Below, piece after piece: positions 8,103 through 16,257 of a DNA stretch of 64,000 nt. The notes under the pieces were generated by a model, which had not been told where the DNA came from, ran no database searches, and saw only the letters and a program-made list of their open reading frames with translations. Position numbers and translations under genes: made by a program. Within the stretch, counting starts at the first letter, position 1; each line of letters opens with the position of its first letter. Source of the DNA: Rosistilla oblonga (GTDB taxonomy: Bacteria > Planctomycetota > Planctomycetia > Pirellulales > Pirellulaceae); contig NZ_CP036292.1 of NCBI RefSeq assembly GCF_007751715.1, positions 1,488,001 to 1,552,000 of the forward strand, written 5' to 3'.

Positions 8103-8609
8103 ATGAGAACCGAAAGCGAGAGCAAGACAGGGCGGTTGCGATTCTCCCTGAGGGTGTTGCTGATCGTGGTATTTATTGCCGCCGTCGTTTCCGCATGGAC
8201 GGCGGCACGCCTGAAGAAGATTCGCACAGAAGAACGCATTGCATCGACGTGCCTTCAGCTTGGTGCGACCATTTCGTTGACCGACGACGACCGCGGTTGG
8301 ATCACGGTATTACATTTCTCCAGGCCCACAAGCTTGAACGACGAACATTTACGAGAATTCGCGAAATTAAAACATCTAGAAGTACTGTGGTTGAGCCAGA
8401 CACAGGTGACCGGCGATGGCCTCGAAGCACTTGAGCAGTTCCCTGCTCTTCGTGAGTTGCATGTCAACGAGAGCCAGCTCACACCTGAAGGAATACTGCA
8501 TTTGAAGCAGCTCCAGCAGCTTGAGAAGATTCAGTTTTGGGGGCTACCTTTGAATGATCCTCGCGGCGAGCAAATACTCAAAATGCTACCCAACGTGCAA
8601 TCCAATTGA
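8103..8609 (+). CDS. Cassette 8: membrane-anchored leucine-rich-repeat protein
   Basis: 168 aa. A basic N-terminus (TGRLRFSLR) leads into one transmembrane segment, about residues 17-35 ([17 protein letters not shown]), then an extracytoplasmic region. From residue 90 on, leucine-rich repeats are visible ([57 protein letters not shown]). The [11 protein letters not shown] start is a common planctomycete anchor. It probably mediates a protein contact outside the membrane; the partner is unknown. Last gene of the array. Confidence 0.72.
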   Translation: MRTESESKTGRLRFSLRVLLIVVFIAAVVSAWTAARLKKIRTEERIASTCLQLGATISLTDDDRGWITVLHFSRPTSLNDEHLREFAKLKHLEVLWLSQTQVTGDGLEALEQFPALRELHVNESQLTPEGILHLKQLQQLEKIQFWGLPLNDPRGEQILKMLPNVQSN

Positions 8610-8653
8610 CGACATCTCGACGCTAATTGTCCAACGTCTCCCTCGGGGGTATG

Positions 8654-8744
<91 letters not shown>

Positions 8745-8763
8745 CGCCCATTATCGGACCCCC

Positions 8764-9060
8764 TCAAAACGTTTCGGCCACCATGGCGGCAATGACGTTT
8801 CCAGTTCCGGATTTGTCGTCGGCCGAAGATAGAGATCGTGGATCGCCAACTGGCGCGATGGCCCCATGCCGATAACCCTCCTCCGGCGGCAACACAGCGG
8901 AGGCGTTGCGACAGCGGCGGTACAGGGCAGACGGTGCATTGGCACCGACGCGGTCGGTGTACACATCGAGCAATCGCGTGGCGTGCTCGACGCCATTCTC
9001 GGATGCCAGATAACGCGTGGCGCTGGGCAACGTGGTGCCAGGTCGCGGTCGATTCTGAGT
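8764..9060 (-). pseudogene. Gene remnant, unknown family
   Basis: An open minus-strand frame of about 98 codons follows a TAG. It has protein-like composition (VEHATRLLDVYTDRVGANAP; YRHGAIAPVGDPRSLSSADD) but no ATG or convincing start; TTG 9030 is the best candidate. It ends close to attC-like site 8 and lies beyond the terminator of the original tRNA-Arg transcript. It may be the 3' remainder of a chromosomal gene truncated when the cassette array arose or grew. The family is not recognised, and it could be a chance frame. Confidence 0.35.
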
Positions 9061-9114
9061 CTAGATAGCAGCGGTTGTCGATTCGCTTTGCGGCGAGGGA
9101 GTGATTCGATACGA

Positions 9115-9145
9115 AAAAAGGCTTGGAACCAAATGTTCCAAGCCT
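9115..9145 (-). terminator. Rho-independent terminator, the original tRNA-Arg terminator
   Basis: A perfect 11-bp stem, AGGCTTGGAAC/GTTCCAAGCCT with a 5-base loop, is followed on the minus strand by six T. It lies just beyond the left att core. Before integration the tRNA-Arg gene ended at this core, so this hairpin would have terminated its transcript; the element now separates them by 16.4 kb. Confidence 0.8.
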
Positions 9146-9197
9146 CTTGATCGAATGTACTGTTTGAAGCGGTTCGCAAACGAACCACTGAAAGAAA

Positions 9198-9219
9198 AGT
9201 ACCCCCGAAGGGATTCGAA
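9198..9219. repeat. attL: left copy of the 22-bp integration core
   Basis: The 22 bases here are identical to 25581-25602 (they begin AGTACCCCCGAAGGG). The right copy is the 3' end of tRNA-Arg(TCG), the usual site for tyrosine-recombinase integration. The two copies bound the 16.4-kb element. Confidence 0.92.
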
Positions 9220-9544
9220 GAATCAAGCGAATCGCCGGGTTAAACCGCAGTCGCAAGTCCCGGCGGTGCCGCTGGCGGTGTCATCCCTGCAGCAAGACGC
9301 CTTGGCAGCTGAACTTCTCTCAATCTGGCAATCGCTAGACCACCCCGCCCGCGACGACTTGCTTGCCGTCGCCCGTGGCCTGATCGCCGCAAGGCAGATC
9401 CCTGAACCAGAGGCCCAGGATCGCCCCAGGATCGCACCGAAGGGGCCGACGCGACAATCGAGACGCAAGGCAAGTTCTGCAGCGTCACACGCTAAACCGG
9501 ACAACACCAACAAGCGGAAGACGGACGAACATGGAAGTGATTGA
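9218..9544 (+). CDS. Detached integrase C-terminal coding segment (joined to the integrase in the excised circle)
   Basis: This frame runs through the att core in the same phase as the recombinase at the other end of the element. In a circle formed by recombination at the cores, codon 428 of the recombinase would be followed by this segment, adding 108 residues. The segment has a helical part (DALAAELLSIWQSLDHPARD DLLAVARGL) and a basic, disordered end. The helical part resembles C-terminal tails I associate with planctomycete recombinases. In the integrated state it could start at GTG 9278 as an 88-aa protein, or be silent. Its end overlaps the next gene by 14 bp. Confidence 0.65.
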   Translation, partial: KNQANRRVKPQSQVPAVPLAVSSLQQDALAAELLSIWQSLDHPARDDLLAVARGLIAARQIPEPEAQDRPRIAPKGPTRQSRRKASSAASHAKPDNTNKRKTDEHGSD

Positions 9545-9851
9545 AGATTGGATTGATTCGGAAATTAAGCGGGAGATGGCAAGCTTTGGCCATCGCGGCC
9601 TGTCGGTCGAAGAGTCGGCCCGGCTGGTTTGTAGGTCGCCAGAGACAGTTGCGAAGTACCACGGCGGCTATTGCAAGCCGGTTTGGATTCCACTGCCTTC
9701 CGAGATCGCAGAGCGGGCTGCGGGGATCCGGCAACGCTGGGCGGAGGAGGAGCGACTTGCGCGAATGCAGGCGCCCGTCGATGTGGACTACGAACCGGCA
9801 GATTCATGCGGCACACGAAACGACGAAGGGAAGGTGAACACAAATGGATGA
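9531..9851 (+). CDS. Small element-encoded protein with a possible HTH
   Basis: 106 aa, acidic at the N-terminus. Residues 22-50 (HRGLSVEESARLVCRSPETVAKYHGGY) have the look of a helix-turn-helix of the kind that reads DNA in small phage regulators. The C-terminal end (VDVDYEPADSCG) is acidic. It overlaps the preceding frame by 14 bp and the following terminase-like gene by 8 bp, so these genes are probably translated together. No named family. Confidence 0.65.
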   Translation: MEVIEDWIDSEIKREMASFGHRGLSVEESARLVCRSPETVAKYHGGYCKPVWIPLPSEIAERAAGIRQRWAEEERLARMQAPVDVDYEPADSCGTRNDEGKVNTNG

Positions 9852-10401
9852 GACCGGAAAAGCTGACGAACAGACCGCCGCGAAGATCGTCGGTTCGCTG
9901 GGGGCAGTCGCGAAACACTTTGGTGTCCGCCGCGACACGGTCCGCAATGACTGGCGAACAAAGGGGATGCCAGGGGAGCTGGGAAACTACGACCTCGCTG
10001 CAATCGCGGCCTGGCGTGGACGGCGGCGACGAACGGCGCTAGACACGTCGGAGCTCGACGAAATCGAAGGTGGACCAACCGCAAAGCAAGTAGAGGACGC
10101 CAAGGCCCGCCGCGTGGTGGCCGACGCCCAGCGCGCACGGGCGGAAGCCGATCTAAAAAAGCTTGAACTGCGGATCCAAAGCGAAAACTTGATCCCGCTG
10201 GAACGCGTCGAAAACTTCCTTGCGGGACTTTTTACGGACATGCGAAGGCAGGTCTGCCGAATCGGCCTAGAGATGAAAGACGGCTATCCGGTCGAGCTGC
10301 AAGAGCGAATCAAAGCGGACTGCGATCGGTTGGTAGAGGCTTCGCTGGCAGAGGTCGAAAAGGCCGCCGCCGCATTGGCAGAAGTAGCGGAGGATCGATA
10401 G
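9844..10401 (+). CDS. Phage terminase small subunit-like (Nu1-type) protein
   Basis: 185 aa. Residues 16-55 (IVGSLGAVAKHFGVRRDTVR ... YDLAAIAAWRGRR) form a winged-helix DNA-binding head like phage lambda Nu1. They are followed by a long charged coiled coil (about residues 78-120) and a C-terminal helical part (VENFLAGLFTDMRRQVCRIG). Small terminases recognise packaging sites on phage DNA and recruit the large subunit. No large subunit is present, a situation known from phage satellites that redirect helper packaging. It follows 9531-9851 with an 8-bp overlap. Confidence 0.65.
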   Translation: MDETGKADEQTAAKIVGSLGAVAKHFGVRRDTVRNDWRTKGMPGELGNYDLAAIAAWRGRRRRTALDTSELDEIEGGPTAKQVEDAKARRVVADAQRARAEADLKKLELRIQSENLIPLERVENFLAGLFTDMRRQVCRIGLEMKDGYPVELQERIKADCDRLVEASLAEVEKAAAALAEVAEDR

Positions 10402-10403
10402 CC

Positions 10404-10637
10404 GTGAAAGCCTACCAAGTCAGAATTTGCGCGATCTTGAACGCGCTCGACAGCTGCCGTTGGGCGCTGACTGCCGACGACCTTTGCTTCATGCTGCGGA
10501 TGGAAAACCACGAATACGACCAATCGACGATCCGGGCCGATTTGCACTTCCTGAAAGAGATCGACAGCGTGACGGCTGAAGACGCTGTCCGGCAAGATGG
10601 CAGAGCGGTGAAAAAGTGGCGTCGAAAGAAAGTTTGA
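10404..10637 (+). CDS. Small winged-helix-like protein
   Basis: 77 aa starting at GTG 10404, three bases after the terminase-like gene's stop. The pattern (ILNALDSCRWALTADDLCFMLRM then STIRADLHFLKEIDSV) matches a winged helix with a recognition helix at about residues 38-50. The basic end KKWRRKKV may help bind DNA. A regulator or packaging accessory is possible, but no family is recognised. Confidence 0.6.
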   Translation: MKAYQVRICAILNALDSCRWALTADDLCFMLRMENHEYDQSTIRADLHFLKEIDSVTAEDAVRQDGRAVKKWRRKKV

Positions 10638-10735
10638 GATTTTCCGGGCCGTTCGTCGTGGCGGCAAATGAGCCTTGTTAGTTTTGGGGGAACAGTCGAC
10701 GGACGGGACGCAGCAACCAGGCGAGGATAGATCCA

Positions 10736-11344
10736 ATGCACCGATTCAACTCAATGCCGTTTCAGCGGCGCAAGGTTAATCGAACAGTTGCAAGGCGGCA
10801 ATTGCCGCCGCGTGTTGTCGCCACTGAAAGCGACTTTGACCCGCAGCCGCAAATGGACGAAATCGACGCGAAGATCGAACGACTCGACAAGATGATCGAC
10901 GGACTGCTTGAAGCCTACGCAGGACGCGACGACGAACTTGCAAACCTTGGAATCCCGGGAGGGGACAAAATGGAAAGCGACCTAGACATTACTTACGTCG
11001 AACCAGTCGCCGAAATCGGCCGGCCACGAAACATCGAGCCGTACCTGTACGACAACATCGAGCGGACTTGGCTACGCCATCGCTTCCCCAGCGTCACAAC
11101 GAACCTGCAGGAATTGGGCGCGGCTTTGCTCGCCTACCGGATGAACCCAGCTTCGCCAAAGCCGGTTAAGCGGTTCGAGCAGTTGGGGGTGGCTCAGTAT
11201 GAAATCGGCGCGCTCGATGCCGAAGTTGCTTTCGGTGAAATGCTGGACTTCACTTTGAAATGTGAGGGCGAGACCGTTCAAGTCTCCGCTCAGAATGATG
11301 CCATCCTAGACCAGATTGCGATCATCGGCGCGATCGAGGTCTGA
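10736..11344 (+). CDS. Hypothetical element protein
   Basis: 202 aa. Residues 35-65 (QMDEIDAKIERLDKMIDGLL) look like a short coiled coil. The rest is soluble and mixed, with PYLYDNIERTWLRHRFPSVT in the middle. No signal peptide. It lies in the same co-directional block as the terminase-like and tape-measure-like genes, so a virion or packaging role is possible but unproven. ATG 10736 is used; a second ATG six codons on (Met7) is possible. Confidence 0.55.
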   Translation: MHRFNSMPFQRRKVNRTVARRQLPPRVVATESDFDPQPQMDEIDAKIERLDKMIDGLLEAYAGRDDELANLGIPGGDKMESDLDITYVEPVAEIGRPRNIEPYLYDNIERTWLRHRFPSVTTNLQELGAALLAYRMNPASPKPVKRFEQLGVAQYEIGALDAEVAFGEMLDFTLKCEGETVQVSAQNDAILDQIAIIGAIEV

Positions 11345-11418
11345 ACGATAGGGAGCAAGCAGAGACTCCTTGGTAACGTAATTTACAACCCGACCCGAAG
11401 AACGAAAGAATCAGTAAC

Positions 11419-11997
11419 ATGGCAACCAAAACTCAACAAACGCCAGACCAGAGTCAACGACAGGCAATCGTCGACCTGATTGCAAACCAAGAGGCTGAAC
11501 GACAGCACCAACTGCAGACCGCTTGCCTTGCGGTTGCGACCAACGAAAGCGTCGATGCCGCTTTTGTCCTAGAGCTTTGCAACCAACTCGATGTTGGTGG
11601 CGATGCTTTGGACGCTTTGATGCAACTGGCCGGTCGCGATGCCGAACAGCAGGACATCGAGCAACAGTTGACGGAGGCTGAGGCAAACAAGTCGGCTGCC
11701 TACGAGCGTGCTCGCGAGCTTGTCGATGCGGAAACACAGGCCGTCGCAAAGTACGAAAAATGGTTGTCGGAGAATCCACCGGATAGCGTGCCAACTGCTG
11801 CACAGTCTAAGGCGATTCGCAAGCAACGGTCCCCAGTTCTCGACGCCCAGGACGATCTGGCGGAGGCCCGCCGGATTGCTGACACTCGGAATCGAGAGGC
11901 GGACGCAGTTGCCAACAAGTTGAGTTACTTCCAGGCGGAAACGAAAAAACGCCGCAATGAAATCAAGGCCGAACACTCCGCCCTGTACTGGCTCTAG
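11419..11997 (+). CDS. Hypothetical coiled-coil element protein
   Basis: 192 aa, rich in Ala, Gln, Glu and Asp, with two predicted helical coiled-coil stretches (about residues 75-115 and 135-185). No cysteine-rich site, signal or membrane segment. It precedes a terminator hairpin and the tape-measure-like gene. Its place suggests a tail-assembly or scaffold role as in phage gene order, but there is no motif to confirm this. Confidence 0.55.
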   Translation: MATKTQQTPDQSQRQAIVDLIANQEAERQHQLQTACLAVATNESVDAAFVLELCNQLDVGGDALDALMQLAGRDAEQQDIEQQLTEAEANKSAAYERARELVDAETQAVAKYEKWLSENPPDSVPTAAQSKAIRKQRSPVLDAQDDLAEARRIADTRNREADAVANKLSYFQAETKKRRNEIKAEHSALYWL

Positions 11998-12012
11998 CGA
12001 TTCGTGAGGAGC

Positions 12013-12069
12013 GGCCGCAGGCTGGACGGGGTTTCACTTGCCCCTGAAGGTCTGCGGCCCTCTTTTTTT
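12013..12069 (+). terminator. Rho-independent terminator or attenuator
   Basis: Arms GGCCGCAG and CTGCGGCC enclose a loop with a second small GGGG/CCCC stem, followed by a run of seven T. It lies between the coiled-coil gene and the next small gene, so it may terminate or partly attenuate the structural block. Confidence 0.75.
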
Positions 12070-12092
12070 GCAGCAACAACGAGACCGAGAAC

Positions 12093-12311
12093 ATGAACCC
12101 AACGATTGCCAAATTGACCCAAGCGGTTGACGACTTGCCCGAGGAACACGCTTGCGTTTTGCGGCCGATCGTCGCTGAGCTTGCGGAAGAAGACAAGCAG
12201 TTGGTTGACGCACTGGCTGACGTCACACTTGCGGGCCAACGCATGATGCACGAAACCCAGTCGGTTAAGCGTGAATTGGCAGCCGCAAACCGCAAGCTTG
12301 CCGGCCGATAA
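12093..12311 (+). CDS. Small helical element protein
   Basis: 72 aa, all helical and acidic in the first half (LTQAVDDLPEEHACVLRPIV AELAEEDKQLVD), basic at the end (AAANRKLAGR). It sits immediately upstream of the tape-measure-like gene, where phages commonly encode small tail-assembly chaperones, but that role is only positional. No family recognised. Confidence 0.5.
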   Translation: MNPTIAKLTQAVDDLPEEHACVLRPIVAELAEEDKQLVDALADVTLAGQRMMHETQSVKRELAAANRKLAGR

Positions 12312-12357
12312 GGCACCCGCCAAGCAAGACACAAGACTTTCAGCGAGGGATAGAGCA

Positions 12358-14208
12358 ATGGCTTCAGATGATGCCAAAATCCGCATGGATGGCGACACAA
12401 CACCGGCGCGTGCAGCACTTCAGCAAGTTGTTGCGGAACTTCGGAAGATGGAGGGAACGATGGCCAAGATGGCCGGGAATTCCGCCAAGCAATCGCGAAG
12501 CGTCGCAAAAGAGTTGGGCGGAATTCAAAAGGCTGGCATGGGGGCAGTTAAAGGGCTTGCTGGTTTTGTTGGCGTTACAAGCTTCTTGACGGCCTCGCAT
12601 CGTGCCGCCGCGTTGCTACGGTCAGAGCTTGAATCGATCAAGCGAATCGACACCGCCGCCGCCGATCAAGAGGTATCGCTGGGGCGTGAGTTGAAACGGT
12701 TTAAGCTTTTCTCCGGTGCGAATGGCCTGGACTTCGAAAGCTTGCGAGAGCGAGCGATCGCGGCATCGGGATCGACGCTAACGCCTGCGGAGATTATCAG
12801 CGCATCCCGCGAAACGGTTTCGGCTGGCTTCCGGGGGGGCGAGCAAAAGAAGCTTCGCGCAGAAGTGCCGATCAAACTTGCAGAATGGTTTGGGGACTCA
12901 ATGTCCACCGACGAGTTCAAGGCGTTGTCGGCAGCCCTCGGGACGCTGACCGACAAGATTGACGGCTTTGATCTAGGACAAGGTGCAGCGATGAGTCTAA
13001 GCGCTTTGATGATGGCCCCGGGCGGCGATCCGGCCGCATTCAGTGAAAACATTCTTCGCGGACTTGTGCCAATTTTGGTTAACCAGTTCGGTTTTACCTT
13101 TGAACGCGCTCTGGAACTCGCTGTAACCGCGCAGAACACCACGCAAGACACGGAGGGTGCGCGCATTCGGACCAACCTTCCAAAGCAGTTGTCGCAAGTG
13201 CGAGAGGCTGGGCTGGTCTTCGGCGAGAATCTGTCGGGGGACGATCTGATCGACTTCCCCAAAGGTGACAGCGAGAACGCACAGAAGATCCGATTCCAGC
13301 TGCTGCGGTCTGCCGACAAGCGAGGCGTCGAGTTAGCGAACCGATTGAGGGATGCGAAAGCCGCTGGAGACGATGTAACCGCGCAGGCAATCATTGAGGA
13401 ATCGGCAGGCGTTGCGAAAGTGCTGCTGAAGATGTTCGACAAAGAGAAGTTCAGTCAACTCAAACCCAAAGTCGCCGGCAAATCAACAGAGAAATTCTTG
13501 GGCCTGGACTTCATGCAATCGACGATTCCTGAGCAGGACACGAAAGGCTTCACGGCAATGCTGGCCGAAGTTGAAACCCAGTTAAAGGGTGGCCCAACCG
13601 CCGTTGCGGACTTACAAGAAACGATCCGGCAAAACAACTCGTCTGGCATGACCGCGGTTTCAACGCTGCAGAACGAATCCGATCGCACCATCGCGGTATT
13701 CAAAGGCGAGGACCGCGTTGGTGCGCTGCGGCAAACTGCGATTCAGAGCTTGCGAGGCATCAAGGAATCGGGCCGCATTGGAACCGAGACCGGCCGCGGT
13801 ATCGACGAAACGATCGACCGCATCGGGCTAGCTGGTGCCAGTGAAGACGACGTGTTGGATTATTTCAATGATCGAATCGACAAGATCATTCGGGAGATCA
13901 CGACGGAAACAGGCTACGTTCCCTCGATTGGATCGGGCCACGGATTCAGTCGCGGCGGTGGAAACGTCGGCCTGCGGACCAAGGAGAAGCTGACACCGTC
14001 GGAACAGCGGGAGGTTGACCAGCTGCGGAACCTCAAGGGCCGCGTCGGCGACGTGCGAGACGCGATCAAGGAAGAGGATAGCCAGAGGGTTGTCGAAGCG
14101 ATTGATCGGCAAACCGAAGTTATGAAAGCCATGATGGGCAACCGGCCGCCCAAGTACAGTTCGGCCGCCGGTGCGATGCCCGTCGCCAGCCAAACTTCTG
14201 CCGAGTAG
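12358..14208 (+). CDS. Phage tail tape-measure-like protein
   Basis: 616 aa. The N-terminal part begins SDDAKIRMDGDTTPARAALQ followed by a long Ala/Lys/Met-rich helix and a glycine-containing segment (MGAVKGLAGFVGVTS), as seen at the start of many tape-measure proteins. The remainder is helical and charged. Family members are often longer and have hydrophobic segments, so this may be a short or divergent example. ATG 12358 is preferred over 12271 because CAGCGAGGG lies just upstream and the longer frame overlaps the previous gene. Without capsid or portal genes nearby its role is unclear. Confidence 0.5.
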   Translation: MASDDAKIRMDGDTTPARAALQQVVAELRKMEGTMAKMAGNSAKQSRSVAKELGGIQKAGMGAVKGLAGFVGVTSFLTASHRAAALLRSELESIKRIDTAAADQEVSLGRELKRFKLFSGANGLDFESLRERAIAASGSTLTPAEIISASRETVSAGFRGGEQKKLRAEVPIKLAEWFGDSMSTDEFKALSAALGTLTDKIDGFDLGQGAAMSLSALMMAPGGDPAAFSENILRGLVPILVNQFGFTFERALELAVTAQNTTQDTEGARIRTNLPKQLSQVREAGLVFGENLSGDDLIDFPKGDSENAQKIRFQLLRSADKRGVELANRLRDAKAAGDDVTAQAIIEESAGVAKVLLKMFDKEKFSQLKPKVAGKSTEKFLGLDFMQSTIPEQDTKGFTAMLAEVETQLKGGPTAVADLQETIRQNNSSGMTAVSTLQNESDRTIAVFKGEDRVGALRQTAIQSLRGIKESGRIGTETGRGIDETIDRIGLAGASEDDVLDYFNDRIDKIIREITTETGYVPSIGSGHGFSRGGGNVGLRTKEKLTPSEQREVDQLRNLKGRVGDVRDAIKEEDSQRVVEAIDRQTEVMKAMMGNRPPKYSSAAGAMPVASQTSAE

Positions 14209-14352
14209 CGCCGGCCGCACTTTCGCGCTCAGTTCTGCTGTCCCGGTGGTTAGCCGAATGGATCTGCTGGAATACGATCTGTCTTGACTGACCTGCAAAT
14301 CTCAGCTAATTGTCGCAATCAGTTGCACGCGAAATTTGACTCGATTAGGATG

Positions 14353-14383
14353 AAAACACCCGCAGAGTGGGTCTCTGCGGGTG
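14353..14383 (-). terminator. Rho-independent terminator of the small minus-strand gene
   Basis: A perfect 11-bp stem CACCCGCAGAG/CTCTGCGGGTG with a 5-base loop, followed on the minus strand by TTTT. It lies 15 bp beyond the stop of the gene at 14399-14566. Confidence 0.85.
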
Positions 14384-14398
14384 CGATGTCAAGAAAAA

Positions 14399-14566
14399 CT
14401 ACTTTTTCTTGACCCAAAACATGAATGCCGCTTTACCGCATTCTTCAGCCCTCAACACTTTTCCGTTCCGAAGAGTGATGGTTTTGCTGAAGACCTGCTC
14501 GTAGCCCTCACGTTCTTCCTTTTTAGGTCGCACTTTCGACCCATCATTGCTGGACGTACTATCCAT
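14399..14566 (-). CDS. Small basic protein, unknown function
   Basis: 55 aa. A hydrophilic start (MDSTSSNDGSKVRPKKEERE) precedes a short beta-like segment (FSKTITLRNGKVLRAEECGK). The ATG at 14566 has a strong ribosome-binding site, GGAAGGAAG, and the gene has its own terminator, so it is likely real. It is the only minus-strand gene besides the exonuclease inside the element, suggesting independent expression in the integrated state. No family recognised. Confidence 0.6.
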   Translation of the reverse strand: MDSTSSNDGSKVRPKKEEREGYEQVFSKTITLRNGKVLRAEECGKAAFMFWVKKK

Positions 14567-14714
14567 TTGAACTTCCTTCCGTAAACACGGCTGCATGCCG
14601 AAGTGTTGTCCAAACTAGCACGCGTACGTGTGGTACCTAGTTTGGTGTGGGTTGGCACGCGAACGCCACACGAACATTGTTACCGAAAACCCAATCTTAG
14701 CCAACAAGTGTTTC

Positions 14715-14939
14715 ATGGTTGAACTTCATCAAGCGTACTTTTGGGACTGTCCAGACTGTGGCCGTGAGAACTTCTGCCGTGGAATCGTGCCTGAGTTTTC
14801 CCCGGAGGAATTGGAAGAACTCAGGGCTGACCATGGCGTCCAACCGTGGGAAACCGGGAATTTCGTCATGCGGCCTAATTCCGTAACCTGCAAGCATTGC
14901 GAACTGAAATTTTCCGTTTTAAGCCTTAAAGATGCTTGA
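14715..14939 (+). CDS. Small zinc-ribbon protein
   Basis: 74 aa with one CPDC pair (FWDCPDCGRENFCRG) and one CKHC pair (SVTCKHCELKFSV) separated by 42 residues, giving a four-cysteine zinc site. The C-terminal half resembles small zinc-ribbon proteins widespread in planctomycete genomes. ATG 14715 is chosen because the upstream frame from 14628 is not protein-like. It faces the minus-strand gene and is followed by a terminator at 15017. Confidence 0.55.
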   Translation: MVELHQAYFWDCPDCGRENFCRGIVPEFSPEELEELRADHGVQPWETGNFVMRPNSVTCKHCELKFSVLSLKDA

Positions 14940-15404
14940 CACGATTTGACGATGCGGTTGATTCGTAATAAGATTCCTTCGCCTTCCAAGTAAACACGGC
15001 AAGGTAATAAGTTACAGGGTCAAGCTCGTTGGTACCGAGCTTGGCCCGTTTTTGTTGGTATTTTGCTTAACTGTATCGACTTGCCGTGATTCGTTGGGGC
15101 GAGATTCGCTGTTAGAGTCGCGAATTGGCTGGCTTCGTAAACGAGCCACGGCGGATTAGCGACTCAACTGGCAGCCAACGCCGAGGCCAAGAAGCCGGCC
15201 CCCTCATTCACTGGACGTCGCGATGAAGATTCTTGTGTCCAGCGTTGTGCGATTGCGTTCCCTGTAAATCTACCTGGATTGCACGTCAACATGCTAGCTA
15301 GCATTCTGCAGAGAGATCGATGCCCATCCTGGGCTGAAAAAAACATCGACGAGATCCCAGGAATACCTGCCATACTTTTGACGGTTCGACGCATTAGCAA
15401 GTAG
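14940..15404. other. Gene-free stretch with terminator and decayed sequence
   Basis: Beyond the terminator at 15017-15053 no gene is supported. A 14-bp palindrome ATGCTAGCTAGCAT lies at 15291-15304. The sequence up to the in-frame TAG at 15402 may be the decayed 5' part of the ParB-like remnant that follows, but I cannot trace it reliably. Confidence 0.4.
15017..15053 (+). terminator. Rho-independent terminator
   Basis: Arms GGGTCAAGCTCG and CGAGCTTGGCCC with a short loop and a following GTTTTTG. It closes the small zinc-ribbon gene's transcript. Confidence 0.8.
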
Positions 15405-15605
15405 CGTGCTCGCGATCTTTACGACCAGCGGGCGAAGGAGCGGATGCTTGCCGGTAAGAAACAGGACCCTGTGGAAGATCTTCCACAGGGTCCGACTAAA
15501 GCCCGCGACGAAGTCGGCAAGGTCTTCGGCGTGTCCGGCCGCTTGGTCGATCACGTCAAGCGAGTCAGATTGCCCGAAGTTCCTTCAGACGAAAAAAGCA
15601 ACGCA
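15405..15605 (+). pseudogene. ParB-like protein remnant 1
   Basis: After an in-frame TAG (15402) the frame reads ARDLYDQRAKERMLAGKKQD ... ARDEVGKVFGVSGRLVDHVK, the central HTH part of ParB-like nuclease/partition-type proteins that planctomycete elements often carry. The start and the C-terminal part are missing, and the 3' end runs into the convergent exonuclease gene. It aligns with the second remnant at 16258-16740 (AREIYDARAKERQRAAGG ... DARDAAGK). A perfect 30-bp palindrome interrupts the linker. Confidence 0.6.
15464..15493. repeat. Perfect 30-bp palindrome
   Basis: Half-site GGACCCTGTGGAAGA is followed directly by its exact reverse complement, without spacer. It lies in the ParB-like remnant. 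No T-run follows, so it is not a typical terminator. Confidence 0.9.
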
Positions 15606-16134
15606 TGCACGCCAGGCAATCGCTTGACGCATCGTGGGCGTTGTCAAACTCCGACTGAAACAACTTTGCGTGAAGTTCATCAAGCTTGGGCCACTTAAAG
15701 CCACGGTGTGACGGGATGCGGCAGAAGTCGACGCTTTCCTTCATCGTGCATAGGAGGGGTTTTCGACGAAGCGGGTTTGGTATGCCAATGCGGGCACATT
15801 CTGCCCCGATTATGTTTGTATCGAAATCTACATTGTGAGCAACGACAGTTTTGGCGCTCGCAACGGCAGCAAGAAACGAATCGAGGATCGGCCGAAGCGG
15901 GCGGCCGTTTTCGCGTGCAAACGCAGTGGTGATTCCATGCACGCGTGTCGCCCCTGAATCAATCTTAAAGCCATCTGGCCGAATCAAATGATTCTCCAGC
16001 GGCTTAACCGTGTCGCCTGATTCCGCGATAACCCAAGCGAGCTGGACCACGCGTGGCCAATTGTTAGTGTCTGATTCATCCGCGTAGAAGTTTCGGGGCA
16101 GGCCCGACGTTTCGGTGTCAAAAAACAGATACAT
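15565..16134 (-). CDS. DnaQ-like 3'-5' exonuclease (DEDDh)
   Basis: 189 aa. All three exonuclease motifs are visible: ExoI FFDTETSG near the start, ExoII HNVDFDTNII around residues 100-110, and ExoIII HDASSDC near residue 170 (HxxxxD, the DEDDh subtype). Such proteins are stand-alone proofreading or RNase T-like enzymes, often on phages. ATG 16134 is preferred because AAGGGG lies six bases upstream; ATG 16149 would add five residues. It is inserted, in opposite orientation, between two ParB-like remnants. Confidence 0.85.
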   Translation of the reverse strand: MYLFFDTETSGLPRNFYADESDTNNWPRVVQLAWVIAESGDTVKPLENHLIRPDGFKIDSGATRVHGITTAFARENGRPLRPILDSFLAAVASAKTVVAHNVDFDTNIIGAECARIGIPNPLRRKPLLCTMKESVDFCRIPSHRGFKWPKLDELHAKLFQSEFDNAHDASSDCLACMRCFFRLKELRAI

Positions 16135-16257
16135 GTTGGCCCCTTCCATTCCAGAGCGGAGTCGACCAACCGGCCTGCAATTTGGCCAACATGATCGATT
16201 GTTGAATTAGTAGCTTCGGTAGATGTTTTATCCGCACACGGAGTGCGTTGGCAATAG

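Noticed and set aside
12271-12357. Upstream start of the tape-measure-like gene
   Set aside because: The extra residues overlap the previous gene and lack a ribosome-binding site; ATG 12358 has one.
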